DNA of 58,910 nt from Mageeibacillus sp. UBA5436 (GCA_002427545.1 DIRM01000038.1:1-58910), one strand, 5' to 3'; counted from the stretch's first letter, positions 8,619 through 18,161 are shown. Notes: generated by a model from the sequence alone, not told the origin. Numbers and translations are program-made.

Positions 8619-9449
8619 TTATTCAGCAGGAATATATTTTTCAATAATTGCTGGGATGGTACCATCCTCTTTAAGAGCTTTTAGAGCTCCATTGATTTCG
8701 TCTAATAAGGCTGCATTATCTTTTGGTAAAGCGATTGCATAATCTTCAACAGCATAATCTGTATCGAGTAATTGTAAATTATCATCTGTTTTGACAAAGT
8801 TTTTGGCTGGTTCATTATCTATAATGACACAATCAATATTACCTGCTAAAAGAGCGATTACAGCGTCAGCACCTTTATCAAAAGATTGAACAAAATCATC
8901 GCCATAATCACCTCTGGCATAATTATCGCCAGTTGTACCAAATTGTGTTCCGATTTTTTTACCTTCTAAATCATCAATAGATTGGATATCGCTATTTTTA
9001 GTAACGATAATGGATTGAATACCAGTAGCATAAGAATCAGAAAAATTGACACTTTCTAAACGTTCTGCATTAACGGTCATACCTGCGATACCGCCATCAA
9101 CTTTACCACTTTCAATAGAAGCAATAATATTAGCAAATTCCATATCGTGTATTTTATATTCATAGCCTAAATAATTAGCAATAGCTTCAGCAATTTCGGC
9201 ATCGATACCAACAATGTCTTCACCTTCATAATATTCATATGGAGGGAAAGCAGCATTTGTACCAAGATCAAGAACACCATCTTCTAAAGCCTTTTCGCCT
9301 GAGTTTGAAGCTTCAGATTCAACTGCTTTTGTTTCTGCTGTGGATGCATCTGAAGTTTTATCTTTTGTACTACCACAAGCTGCTGTCAATAGAATCGCAA
9401 TAATCAAAGTTAAAGCGATAAAGGTTTTCTTATTAATTAATTTTTTCAT
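8619..9449 (-). CDS. polar amino-acid ABC transporter, substrate-binding lipoprotein
   Basis: Extracytoplasmic binding lipoprotein of solute-binding family 3, 276 aa. The signal peptide ends in a lipobox L-T-A-A-C, with lipidated Cys at 25, then a Ser/Glu-rich linker to about residue 52. The mature domain starts L-D-L-G-T-N-A-A-F-P-P-Y-E-Y, with the family motif G-I-D-A-E-I-A-E-A-I-A and N-F-S-D-S-Y. AAGGAG precedes the start. It begins 17 bp after argH ends, so it is very likely co-transcribed with argG-argH. That context suggests arginine, citrulline, ornithine or a related amino acid, by inference only. Confidence 0.92.
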   Translation of the reverse strand: MKKLINKKTFIALTLIIAILLTAACGSTKDKTSDASTAETKAVESEASNSGEKALEDGVLDLGTNAAFPPYEYYEGEDIVGIDAEIAEAIANYLGYEYKIHDMEFANIIASIESGKVDGGIAGMTVNAERLESVNFSDSYATGIQSIIVTKNSDIQSIDDLEGKKIGTQFGTTGDNYARGDYGDDFVQSFDKGADAVIALLAGNIDCVIIDNEPAKNFVKTDDNLQLLDTDYAVEDYAIALPKDNAALLDEINGALKALKEDGTIPAIIEKYIPAE

Positions 9450-9466
9450 ATTTTTCTCCTTAAATG

Positions 9467-10843
9467 TTATATATTAGTTATTTCTTTTAATAGCCAATTA
9501 AGTTGGCGTTTAACTTCTTCTGGGGCAGGGCCTCCAAGTGAAGATTTCTTTTCAATAATGTTTTTCAAATCAATTGCTTCATAAAGATCAGTATCAAAGC
9601 TTCGTGAGTACTCGCGATAGACTTCCAAAGGAAGCTCGGCGAGTGTTATTCCCTTCTGATGTGCTTCGCTGACAATTTCAGCGACGATATGATGAGCGGT
9701 TCGAAATGGAATCCCTTTATTTACTAAATAGTCTGCCAAATCAGTCGCTTCAGGATAACCTAGCTTTGTAGCAGCTAGCATTTTATCGGTATTAACCTTG
9801 AGGCTGTTTAACATGCCTGTCATCATTTCGAGATTCATTTTTATAGTATCGATTGAATCAAAAATAGATTCTTTATCTTCTTGCATATCTTTAGAATAGG
9901 CGAGAGGTAAACCCTTTAACATGGTTAAAGATTGCATCAAATTACCGATGATTCTAGCAGATTTTCCTCTAATCAATTCGGCCATATCAGGATTTTTCTT
10001 TTGCGGCATGATTGAGGAACCAGTGGCATATTGATCAGCTATTTCAATAAAAGAAAATGCTGGCGAACTCCACATAATAAATTCCTCTGCTTGTCTGGAT
10101 AAATGTATAGCTATTATAGAAATGTCTGTTTGCAATTCAATGACAAAATCACGATCGCTTACTGCATCCATACTGTTTTGCATGATGGCATTAAAACCTA
10201 ATAATTCAGCTGTATATTCTCTATCTATGGGATAAGAAGTTCCTGCTAAAGCACAGGCGCCAAGCGGCAATTGATTGATTCTTTGAAGTGTATCATCTAA
10301 TCTTTCACTATCTCTTAAGGCCATCATGCCGTAAGCCGATAAATAATGAGCAAAGGTCACTGGCTGGGCAACTTGTAAATGCGTATATCCAGGCATAATA
10401 CTCTGTGTATGTTGATTAGCTAATTTAACAATGGCTTCAATATAAGCAAATAAAAGAGCTTTTATTTCTTTTATTTCAGAACGTAGATACAATCTTAAAT
10501 CGGTTGCGACCTGATCATTTCTTGATCTCGCCGTATGTAATCTTTTACCAGCTTCACCGATGCGTTTGATTAATTCATTTTCGACAAAAGTATGGACATC
10601 TTCAGATGTTGGATCTAATTCTAAAGTTTGATTTTTCAATTCAGATAGAATTGAAAATAAACCGTGCACAATCGTTTTAACATCAGCATTCTTCAATATG
10701 CCAGTTTGACCTAACATTAGAGCATGTGCAATTGATCCCTCAATATCTTGTTCGATCATTCTTTGATCAATGGAAAAGGAGGCATTAAATTCTTCTGCTT
10801 TGGGGTTTAATTCTCCCGATAACATGCCTTGCCAGAGTTTCAT
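9467..10843 (-). CDS. argH: argininosuccinate lyase
   Basis: Cleaves argininosuccinate to arginine and fumarate, the last step of arginine synthesis. The 458-aa protein belongs to the fumarase/aspartase superfamily and carries the signature G-S-S-I-M-P-Q-K-K-N-P around residues 275-285, plus R-S-R-N-D-Q and T-H-L-Q-x-A-Q-P segments. The N-terminus M-K-L-W-Q-G is typical of ArgH. AAAGGAC lies before the start. It follows argG by about 85 bp on the same strand, and the amino-acid importer genes follow within 17 bp. Confidence 0.95.
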   Translation of the reverse strand: MKLWQGMLSGELNPKAEEFNASFSIDQRMIEQDIEGSIAHALMLGQTGILKNADVKTIVHGLFSILSELKNQTLELDPTSEDVHTFVENELIKRIGEAGKRLHTARSRNDQVATDLRLYLRSEIKEIKALLFAYIEAIVKLANQHTQSIMPGYTHLQVAQPVTFAHYLSAYGMMALRDSERLDDTLQRINQLPLGACALAGTSYPIDREYTAELLGFNAIMQNSMDAVSDRDFVIELQTDISIIAIHLSRQAEEFIMWSSPAFSFIEIADQYATGSSIMPQKKNPDMAELIRGKSARIIGNLMQSLTMLKGLPLAYSKDMQEDKESIFDSIDTIKMNLEMMTGMLNSLKVNTDKMLAATKLGYPEATDLADYLVNKGIPFRTAHHIVAEIVSEAHQKGITLAELPLEVYREYSRSFDTDLYEAIDLKNIIEKKSSLGGPAPEEVKRQLNWLLKEITNI

Positions 10844-10928
10844 ACTTTGTCCTTTCTTAATAATTTCTGTTTATCTTTATAAAATCATTTGAATAAGTCA
10901 ATTCAATTAATGATTTATTGTTTTGTTA

Positions 10929-12170
10929 TTATGCTTCTATATCTTTTTCTTGTTGCAATAATGCTTGCATTTTATTAGATAAACCAAATAATTTGATAAA
11001 GCCAGTTGCATCAGATTGATCATAAACATCATCTTTTTCAAAAGTAGCAAATTTTTCATCAAATAAAGAATGAGGAGAACTAATGCCAGCAGGTTGCATA
11101 CTGCCTTTATACAATTTAACTTTAACTTTACCAGTCACAAACTTTTGTGTTTCTTGGACAAATGCACTTAAAGCTTTGCGTAAAGAGGTTTCCCATTTAC
11201 CATTATAAATTAATTCTGCAAACTCTAATGAAATCTTTTGCTTAAAATGTAAAGTATCTGCTTCAACAGTTAAGCTTTCTAATTTTTGATGAGCAAAATA
11301 AAGAATAGAAGCACCTGGATTTTCATAAACACCACGACTTTTCATCCCTACCAAACGACTTTCGACAATGTCATCAATACCGATACCATGTTTGCCGCCA
11401 ATTTCATTTAAAGATGTCATTAAGCTAACAGGATCAAGTTTTTCACCATTAAGGCCAATGGGTTTACCTTGTTTGAATTCAATTTCAACGATTTCAGCTT
11501 GATCGACTGCTTTTTCAGGTGGTGTAACCCAATGTAAGATTTTATCTAGGTCAGCAGCATTAGCAGGATCTTCTAAATCTAAACCTTCATGAGATAAATG
11601 CCAAATATTTTCATCCATGGAATAATCTTCATCGGCAGAAAATTGTAAAGGAATATTATGCTTAGCAGCATATTCAATTTCATCAGAACGGCCTTTGAAA
11701 TCCCAAAAACGCCAAGGTGCAACAACCGTAATATTAGGATCCAAATTATTAATACCAAGTTCAAAACGAACCTGATCATTTCCTTTGCCTGTGCAACCAT
11801 GAACAATGACATCTGTGCCTTCTTTATGTGCAATTTCGACTAATCCTTTAGCGACTAATGGTCTAGCAATAGCTGTGCCTAAAAGATAAATATTTTCATA
11901 TTTAGCTTGAGCTTGTAAAGCCAGGAAAGCATATTCTTCTAAAAATCTTTCAGTTAAGTCTAAACAGTAAAAATTATCTGCTCCAGTTAATTTTGCCTTC
12001 TTTTCAAGAGCGACAGGATCTTTAATTTGTCCATAATTACCTGCGACACAAACAACTTCTTTGACGCCATTTTCTTTCAACCAAGTTACCATGATTGAAG
12101 TATCTAAACCACCAGAATAACCGAGAATAACTTTTTTTGTATTTTTTAATACTTTATAAAAATCTTGCAT
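10929..12170 (-). CDS. argG: argininosuccinate synthase
   Basis: ATP-dependent condensation of citrulline and aspartate to argininosuccinate. The 413-aa protein has the PP-loop motif G-Y-S-G-G-L-D-T-S near residues 17-25, the G-C-T-G-K-G-N-D-Q-V-R-F block and the S-R-L-V-G-M-K-S-R-G segment. I place the start at the ATG at 12170, preceded by GGAGATGGG; the frame reads 45 nt further upstream without family similarity. argH follows. No argB, argC, argF or carbamoyl-phosphate synthase gene is in the window. A sequence resembling an arginine-repressor operator lies 52-65 bp upstream. Confidence 0.95.
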   Translation of the reverse strand: MQDFYKVLKNTKKVILGYSGGLDTSIMVTWLKENGVKEVVCVAGNYGQIKDPVALEKKAKLTGADNFYCLDLTERFLEEYAFLALQAQAKYENIYLLGTAIARPLVAKGLVEIAHKEGTDVIVHGCTGKGNDQVRFELGINNLDPNITVVAPWRFWDFKGRSDEIEYAAKHNIPLQFSADEDYSMDENIWHLSHEGLDLEDPANAADLDKILHWVTPPEKAVDQAEIVEIEFKQGKPIGLNGEKLDPVSLMTSLNEIGGKHGIGIDDIVESRLVGMKSRGVYENPGASILYFAHQKLESLTVEADTLHFKQKISLEFAELIYNGKWETSLRKALSAFVQETQKFVTGKVKVKLYKGSMQPAGISSPHSLFDEKFATFEKDDVYDQSDATGFIKLFGLSNKMQALLQQEKDIEA

Positions 12171-12650
12171 TTTCCCATCTCCAATTTTCTTTTTCGCAAA
12201 TGTATTATTATGCATTTATAGTGAATTTTTATTGTTTCTATAATATTGTTAATTTTCTTGTGATTGTCTGATACATAAGTATTTATAGCAATATGTCTGA
12301 AAAACAATGTAGCTATTATAAAAATCAAAATGAGGTTTGTCAAAATAAAATTACATAAAAATGAATAATTATAAATATATCTACAATTTGTCAGAGAAGC
12401 CGATTTAATTTTCAAATTATTGTTCAAATTGTGATATCTTTATGATGTGCTAAAAGTTACTAAGCTAATGTTCTGAGACGATCTGAGACTATTAGTTAAT
12501 AAAAAATAATACATTTAATAAGTAAAATGATGTATTATAAATTTTAGCTAAAACTCAACGAAGAATTAATAATGATTTTTAGAGTTTAATGAGAATTGCC
12601 AAGTTTATTTCGAATTTAATCATGATTAGAGACGATTTGGAGGAAAAATA
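12171..12650. other. divergent intergenic region between argG and the peptide-binding protein gene
   Basis: There is no convincing gene in 480 bp; a short minus-strand frame at 12146-12427 overlaps the argG start and has no family character. It contains the ARG-box-like site, a tandem 10-mer (TCTGAGACGA TCTGAGACTA, 12472-12491), and a 9-bp inverted repeat ATAATACAT / ATGTATTAT (12506-12514 / 12530-12538) whose minus-strand side runs into six T. Divergent promoters must lie here, but the plus-strand one is not clear. Confidence 0.5.
12222..12235. promoter_or_regulatory. ARG-box-like operator upstream of argG
   Basis: TGAATTTTTATTGT matches 12 of 14 positions of the ArgR/AhrC half-palindrome TGAATwwwwATTCA. 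On the minus strand it lies just downstream of a possible -10 (TATTAT, complement of 12240-12245) and 52 bp before the argG start, so a bound repressor would block argG. The motif is short in an A/T-rich region, so chance is possible. Confidence 0.35.
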
Positions 12651-14207
12651 ATGGGCCATTTCAAAAAAATAACTAGTATATTTGCTGTCTTATTAAGTTG
12701 TGTTTTATTATTTAGTGCTTGTAAAAGTACAGAAAAAATAAAAGAAACACAAAATACCCTGGATACAGATATTCAAGGGGAACCTCAACAAGGTGGTTCG
12801 CTGACATTAGGTATAACACAAGAACCAGATTCCTTTGATCCTTACCTGGCTGCAGCTGCTGGGACGAAAGAGATTATATATAATTTCTTTGATGGTTTGG
12901 TCAAATTATTGCCAAACGGTACTTTTGAGCCAGCTTTAGCTGAAAAATATGATGTTTCTGATGATGCCAAAATTTTCACTTTTCAGATTAGACAAGGTGT
13001 TAAATTTCACAACGATAAGGACTTAACAGTTGGTGATGTGGTTTATTCCTTAGAAAATGCATCAGGTTTGGGGGAAGATAAAACCTTAAAAATTTCTCAA
13101 TTAAGCATTATCGATAAAATTGAGGCAGATGCTGATAATAATCAAGTGATTGTTACCTTAAAAGATTCAGATGCTGATTTTATATCTTATATGACCTTAG
13201 CAATTGTGCCTCAAGGTTATACAGAGCAGGCGACAAAACCAATTGGCACAGGTCCTTTTGTGTTTACGGAATATCAACCACAAAAATATGTAAAAATGAC
13301 AAAAAATGAAAATTATTGGCGTGATCGCAAGGCTTATTTGGATGATGTGACATTTTTGATTATGCCTTCTGCTGATGCAGCCATTGTAGATTTACAGGCT
13401 GGCAATATTGATATTTTTCCCTATCTAACTGCGGATAAAAAGGATCTCTTAGAAGATAAATATAATTTCATTACAACGGATTCTAATATGGTTCAGATTT
13501 GGGGCCTTAATAATAAACAAGCACCTTTTGATGATCCAATTGTTCGCAAAGCAATGAATATGGCAATCGATAAACAAATGTTAATTGACACAGTGACTTT
13601 TGGTGAAGGAAAAGTTTTAGAATCAGGTATGGCACCAGCGATGGGGCAATATTTTAATGGAGATTTAGATAGTGAATATAATCCAGAGGCCGCAAAGGAA
13701 CTCTTAGAAGAAAACGGTTATCAAGATTTAAAAATCACGATAACAGTTCCAGGAAACTATGTTATTCATGTTCAAAGTGCAGAAGTTGTTGCCGCTCAAT
13801 TAGAACAAATAGGCGTAGAAGCAGAAATCAAATCAGTAGACTGGGGAACTTGGTTGTCAAATGTTTATCAGGGCCGAGAATATCAATCTACGATTATTGC
13901 TTTAACTTTTGATTATGTTGCACCAGCTACGGTTTTAAAGCATTATTATAGCTCTAGCGATGCCGATTTTATCAATTACGAGAATTCGGAATTTGATACC
14001 TTATACGAAAAAGCACAATCTATCACAGATGTTGATGAACGTATAGCGCTCTATCATCAAATGCAAAAATTATTGCAGGACGATTCAGCCTCTGTTTTTT
14101 TACAGAATCCTGGTGTACAAACTGCTGTTAGTAAAAAGCTTGCAGGATATACAACATACCCACAATATGTACAAGATATGTATGAAGTGTATTATATTGC
14201 GGATTAA
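12651..14207 (+). CDS. oligopeptide/dipeptide ABC transporter, substrate-binding lipoprotein
   Basis: Extracytoplasmic binding lipoprotein of solute-binding family 5 (OppA/DppA), 518 aa. The signal peptide ends in L-F-S-A-C, lipidated Cys 24. The mature protein contains the family N-terminal block L-T-L-G-I-T-Q-E-P-D-S-F-D-P and the F-x-I-R-Q-G-V-K-F-H segment near residue 120. GGAGG lies eight bases before the ATG. It heads the operon for two permeases and two ATPases. The family also binds nickel and glycosides, but the neighbouring diaminopimelate/lysine genes make peptides or cell-wall peptides plausible, which is inference. Confidence 0.92.
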   Translation: MGHFKKITSIFAVLLSCVLLFSACKSTEKIKETQNTLDTDIQGEPQQGGSLTLGITQEPDSFDPYLAAAAGTKEIIYNFFDGLVKLLPNGTFEPALAEKYDVSDDAKIFTFQIRQGVKFHNDKDLTVGDVVYSLENASGLGEDKTLKISQLSIIDKIEADADNNQVIVTLKDSDADFISYMTLAIVPQGYTEQATKPIGTGPFVFTEYQPQKYVKMTKNENYWRDRKAYLDDVTFLIMPSADAAIVDLQAGNIDIFPYLTADKKDLLEDKYNFITTDSNMVQIWGLNNKQAPFDDPIVRKAMNMAIDKQMLIDTVTFGEGKVLESGMAPAMGQYFNGDLDSEYNPEAAKELLEENGYQDLKITITVPGNYVIHVQSAEVVAAQLEQIGVEAEIKSVDWGTWLSNVYQGREYQSTIIALTFDYVAPATVLKHYYSSSDADFINYENSEFDTLYEKAQSITDVDERIALYHQMQKLLQDDSASVFLQNPGVQTAVSKKLAGYTTYPQYVQDMYEVYYIAD

Positions 14208-14225
14208 GGTAAAATTGATTCTGGA

Positions 14226-14305
14226 TAAAAGCTATATAATATAAAATTAAGAAAGAAAAAAGCAGCTTTTACCTTATTATTAAAAATAAGAAATCAGCTG
14301 CTTTT
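14226..14305 (+). promoter_or_regulatory. hairpin with alternative pairing between binding-protein and permease genes
   Basis: AAAAGCAGCT (14258-14267) pairs perfectly with AGCTGCTTTT (14296-14305), with a smaller inner pairing, directly before dppB. Part of the left arm also completes AGCTTTTA (14264-14271), which pairs perfectly with TAAAAGCT (14226-14233). The two hairpins exclude each other. This may be an attenuator or simply an mRNA stabiliser; the T-run after the second hairpin is short (four T). Confidence 0.5.
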
Positions 14306-14322
14306 ATACTATATAAAGAATA

Positions 14323-15342
14323 ATGGCAAAATATATTTCAAAAAAAGTTGTAGAGATGTTAATAACAATTTTACTGATTGTATTAATTGTTTTTATCATG
14401 TTTGAACTAATTCCAGGCAATCCAGCACGTATCATGCTAGGCATGAATGCCAGTAATGCTCAGGTAGCTGCTCTAGAGGAAGAATTAGGATATAATCAAT
14501 CTATTTTTGTAAAAATATACCGTTATTTTACTGATCTTATGCATGGTGATTTGGGTTTTTCTTTTCGTTTCCAAAAACCTGTTGCCACTTTAATTAAAGA
14601 TGCTCTTCCGTATACTTTGTTTTTAGCTTTATATGCATTTATTTTTTTGATAGTTTTAGCAGTACCCTTGGCTATTTTGTCTGCACATAAACCAAATTCG
14701 ATAATAGACAAAACTATTCGCGTTATGTCAGAAACTTGTTTAGCGATACCGCCTTTCTTTATGGCAATTATTTTGATGCTTGTTTTTAAAACCTCACAAT
14801 TAGCGTTGCAAGGTGGAAATACAGATTTTATAATAGATCAAGCTTTCAAAAATTATTGGATGCCTGCTCTAGCTATTGCTTTATCTCGCCTTGCTATGGC
14901 AATGGAATTCTTGAGAGATGCAATTATTGAACAAAGAGAATCTGATTATGTGAAGACAGCCATTGGTAAAGGCGCATCTCGTTCGCGCCTATTGTTCTCG
15001 CATGTATTGAGAAATAGTTTAGTGCCGTTTATTACTGTGTTGGGTTTAATATTGGCGGAAGTATTTAGTGGATCGATTATCATTGAACAAGTATTCTTGA
15101 TTCCAGGATTAGGACGCATTTTGGTGACAGCAGTAGAAGCGAGAGATTTTCGTTTAACGCAGGGCATTATTTTATTAATTGCATTTATCGTGGTTTTTGT
15201 TAATTTTCTTGTTGATTTCATTAATCAATTTATTGATCCTCGTATGCGTCAGCAAAAGAAATTAATTAATCGCAAAAAAAACTTTCGGATTTTTCGAAAT
15301 AAACAAAAATTGTCACATGAATCATCTCGAGGTGAACCATGA
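14323..15342 (+). CDS. dppB: oligopeptide/dipeptide ABC transporter, permease DppB-like
   Basis: First membrane permease of the peptide importer, 339 aa with about six hydrophobic helices. The N-terminal helix and the following F-E-L-I-P-G-N-P-A segment, then E-E-L-G-Y-N near residue 60, are characteristic of DppB/OppB. The cytoplasmic EAA loop (T-A-I-G-K-G-A-S-R) lies about 215-225. The C-terminal tail is rich in Lys/Arg. No strong ribosome binding site precedes the ATG, and a hairpin ends 18 bp upstream. The stop overlaps the next start by 4 bp (ATGA), indicating translational coupling. Confidence 0.92.
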   Translation: MAKYISKKVVEMLITILLIVLIVFIMFELIPGNPARIMLGMNASNAQVAALEEELGYNQSIFVKIYRYFTDLMHGDLGFSFRFQKPVATLIKDALPYTLFLALYAFIFLIVLAVPLAILSAHKPNSIIDKTIRVMSETCLAIPPFFMAIILMLVFKTSQLALQGGNTDFIIDQAFKNYWMPALAIALSRLAMAMEFLRDAIIEQRESDYVKTAIGKGASRSRLLFSHVLRNSLVPFITVLGLILAEVFSGSIIIEQVFLIPGLGRILVTAVEARDFRLTQGIILLIAFIVVFVNFLVDFINQFIDPRMRQQKKLINRKKNFRIFRNKQKLSHESSRGEP

Positions 15343-16247
15343 AAGTGACAAAAAAAATTAGACAAAAGAAAAATAATAATTTAAGTCAAATAGGTAATCC
15401 AAAGTTAAAACGGACCTATTATCAGAATAGCTCAATCCGTTATTCTGGAAAAAAACAATTGCAAGCAGGCCTTATTCTTTTAAGTATTCCAATTTTTCTT
15501 TATTTAATTTCATTTATTTATCATCCTTACGATATCAAGGTGATGAATCCAATAGAGAGATTTCAAGGACCGAGTTTGCAACATTGGTTTGGGACTGATA
15601 ATTATGGTCGAGATGTCTTTACTAGAGCAATGTCAGGCTTGCCATTAACAATTTTCATTTCATTTGGTGTTAACTTAATAGGGTGCTTTTTTGGCGCTCT
15701 TATTGGTGCTTTAAGTGGTTATTTTGGCGGAATAATTGATTATATATTTAGTCGTTTTACAGATGCTCTATTATCCATTCCTATGATTTTGATGGGTCTT
15801 CTCTTTGTAGCAATTTTTGGTGATGGTATTCCGCAAGTTATTATTGCTTTGGGTATTATGTTCATACCTTCTTATGCTCGAGTTGTCAGAGTCGGATTTT
15901 TAGAATATCGTCAGAAAAATTTTATCAAACGCTTAAAATTATTAGGTGCTTCTTCCAATCGAATTATGTTTAAGTATTTATTGCCATTGATTAAAAATAG
16001 ATTGTTATCTGCAATTGCACTGGGATTTTCTAATGCTATTTTGGCAGAATCTTCACTCAGTTTTTTAGGCTTAGGCGTGCCTGCCTCAAAAATAACTTGG
16101 GGTAGAATGTTAAAAGATGCTCAAGGTTTTGTTTTTCAAGGAGCGTCTGCCGCAGTCTTTCCAGGTATTTTGATTGTAATCATGGTATTAGGATCATTTC
16201 TAATAAGTCATTCATTTAAGCTAAGAGCTGAAGAGAAAATGCTTTGA
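15339..16247 (+). CDS. dppC: oligopeptide/dipeptide ABC transporter, permease DppC-like
   Basis: Second membrane permease, 302 aa. A basic N-terminal stretch of about 45 residues precedes the first helix. The periplasmic block H-W-F-G-T-D-N-Y-G-R-D-V-F-T-R is the DppC/OppC hallmark (about residues 85-100). S-F-L-G-L-G near residue 240 is also typical. It is coupled to dppB by the ATGA overlap and runs into the ATPase gene with no gap. It forms the channel heterodimer with DppB. Confidence 0.92.
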   Translation: MKVTKKIRQKKNNNLSQIGNPKLKRTYYQNSSIRYSGKKQLQAGLILLSIPIFLYLISFIYHPYDIKVMNPIERFQGPSLQHWFGTDNYGRDVFTRAMSGLPLTIFISFGVNLIGCFFGALIGALSGYFGGIIDYIFSRFTDALLSIPMILMGLLFVAIFGDGIPQVIIALGIMFIPSYARVVRVGFLEYRQKNFIKRLKLLGASSNRIMFKYLLPLIKNRLLSAIALGFSNAILAESSLSFLGLGVPASKITWGRMLKDAQGFVFQGASAAVFPGILIVIMVLGSFLISHSFKLRAEEKML

Positions 16248-16255
16248 GGGATAAT

Positions 16256-17287
16256 ATGCATAATATAGATCAAACATTTCTAGAAAAAAAAGAAGATATA
16301 TTAAGTGTGGAACATCTCAAGGTAACTACTTCAAATGGGGCTGAGTTGGTTCGAGATATTTCTTTACATCTTAAACCTGGGGAAATTGTAGGCGTAGTTG
16401 GTGAATCAGGTAGTGGAAAAAGTATTACAATTATGTCAATAGTTGGTCTCTTACCAAAAGGAATTTCGATAGCTGAGGGTAAAATTTGTTTTCAAGGAAG
16501 AGATATTACTTACTTGAAAAATAATCAACGACGTTCAATCAATGGCAGCAGGATTGGTGTCATTTATCAAGATGCAGCACAAGCATTAAATCCTCTGATG
16601 ACTATTGGTAAACAAATTAGTGAAGTTCTATTTATTCATACCAAAATGCCAAAAGATGAAATCCGATATCGTGTTTTGGCTGCTATGCGAGCAGTTAATT
16701 TACCAGAGCCAGAAAAAATGTATAAACGTTATCCTTATGAGCTTTCAGGCGGGCAAAGACAAAGAGTCTTAATCGCAATGGCTATCATTAATAATCCTGA
16801 ATTGTTGATTGCCGATGAACCGACAACGGCATTAGATGTTAACGTTAAAGTTCAAGTCTTAGAGTTAATTAAAATAATTAATCAGAGCAAAAATCTTTCT
16901 GTTCTTTATATTTCCCACGATTTATCTACAATTCAGCAAATTTGTGATCGCGTTTATGTTCTTTATGCAGGCATTCCAGTTGAATCGGGAACAACAGAAC
17001 AAATTGTCTATAATCCTAAACATCCATACACTGCATTATTAATTAATTCATTACCCACACCTGAAAAAAGAGGCGAAAAATTGGCTAAAATTAAGCCGCG
17101 TTTACGTGATCATCGTGGACCAGCCACGAATTGTCAATTTGCAGATCGTTGCCCTTATGCCTTTACTCATTGTCATCAAGTATTACCAAAAATGATTGAA
17201 GTGGAACCAGGGCATGAGGTAGCTTGTTTTTTATTTGATGAAAATAATTCAAAAATGGATAATATAAATAACGATATTAATGGTTAA
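16256..17287 (+). CDS. dppD: oligopeptide/dipeptide ABC transporter, ATPase DppD-like
   Basis: First ATPase of the peptide importer, 343 aa. Walker A is G-E-S-G-S-G-K-S, the signature L-S-G-G-Q-R-Q-R, and Walker B A-D-E-P-T-T-A-L-D. The C-terminal oligopeptide-transporter extension is present, with the cysteine cluster C-Q-F-A-D-R-C-P and two later Cys near residues 290-325. I chose the ATG at 16256, preceded by GAGGG; a TTG 12 bp upstream also reads in frame and would overlap dppC. It lies between the permeases and the second ATPase. Confidence 0.92.
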   Translation: MHNIDQTFLEKKEDILSVEHLKVTTSNGAELVRDISLHLKPGEIVGVVGESGSGKSITIMSIVGLLPKGISIAEGKICFQGRDITYLKNNQRRSINGSRIGVIYQDAAQALNPLMTIGKQISEVLFIHTKMPKDEIRYRVLAAMRAVNLPEPEKMYKRYPYELSGGQRQRVLIAMAIINNPELLIADEPTTALDVNVKVQVLELIKIINQSKNLSVLYISHDLSTIQQICDRVYVLYAGIPVESGTTEQIVYNPKHPYTALLINSLPTPEKRGEKLAKIKPRLRDHRGPATNCQFADRCPYAFTHCHQVLPKMIEVEPGHEVACFLFDENNSKMDNINNDING

Positions 17288-17299
17288 GAGAAAAAGTCA

Positions 17300-18079
17300 A
17301 TGATGAAAAATATTCTAGAAATTAAAAATTTAACGGCGGCTTATTCTGGTAATCGACAAAAAATTGATTATATACTTAAAAATTTATCTTTAAATATGAT
17401 TGAAAATGAATTTTTAGGGTTGGTAGGAGAATCAGGTTCTGGTAAATCAACTTTGGCTAATCTAATTGCAGGCTTTATTGATCCTTTAGAAGGCGAGATT
17501 TTTTTTCGTGGTAAAGCTTTACAAAATCTCACATTAAAACAAAGAATTACAGAAACAGAAGCGGGTATTCAAATGGTCTTTCAGGATCCTTATGATTCGC
17601 TTAATCCAATTCAAACCATTGAAAAACAATTAGAAGAGCCATTAATTATTCAAAACAAATTAAATGCAGCACAAAGAAAAATAAAAGTTAGCGAAATGCT
17701 ACATAATATTGGTCTTTCTGAGGAATATGCAAATCGTTATCCTAAACAATTATCTGGTGGACAATTGCAAAGAGTTGCAATCGGTTGTGCGCTTATTATT
17801 GAACCGGCGTTGCTTTTAGCAGATGAACCTGTTTCGTCATTAGATGTTTCGGTGCAAGCTCAAATTTTAGACCTTTTTCAAGAATTGCGTCAAAAAATTG
17901 GTTTTGCTTGTCTGTTTATTTCACATGATTTGTCGGTTGTTCAGTTTTTATGTGATCGAATTGCTGTATTAAATCAAGGCGAAATAGTTGAGATAGGCGA
18001 AACAGAAGAGGTCTTTAAGAATCCGCAAAATGACTATACAAAACAATTAATTGAAGATACAAGCTATTTAATTTTCTAA
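17300..18079 (+). CDS. dppF: oligopeptide/dipeptide ABC transporter, ATPase DppF-like (short form)
   Basis: Second ATPase of the importer, 259 aa. Walker A is G-E-S-G-S-G-K-S-T, the signature L-S-G-G-Q-L-Q-R, and Walker B A-D-E-P-V-S-S-L-D, which is the DppF/OppF variant. It ends soon after N-P-Q-N-D-Y-T-K and lacks the cysteine-containing C-terminal extension seen in DppD and in most 310-330-aa DppF proteins. Two ATG codons are adjacent (17300 and 17303). It follows dppD by 12 bp and ends the transporter operon 82 bp before lysA. Confidence 0.9.
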   Translation: MMKNILEIKNLTAAYSGNRQKIDYILKNLSLNMIENEFLGLVGESGSGKSTLANLIAGFIDPLEGEIFFRGKALQNLTLKQRITETEAGIQMVFQDPYDSLNPIQTIEKQLEEPLIIQNKLNAAQRKIKVSEMLHNIGLSEEYANRYPKQLSGGQLQRVAIGCALIIEPALLLADEPVSSLDVSVQAQILDLFQELRQKIGFACLFISHDLSVVQFLCDRIAVLNQGEIVEIGETEEVFKNPQNDYTKQLIEDTSYLIF

Positions 18080-18161
18080 AATAAATGCCTTAATTTCTTT
18101 ACTTCGTATATTTTAGTTATCATATTTATATTCTTTTCAATAATAGAGAGGTTTATTAAAA

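Noticed and set aside
12146..12427. Minus-strand open frame upstream of argG
   Set aside because: It overlaps the argG start in another frame, is A/T-driven (Asn, Ile, Lys, Tyr rich), and has no ribosome binding site or family motif.
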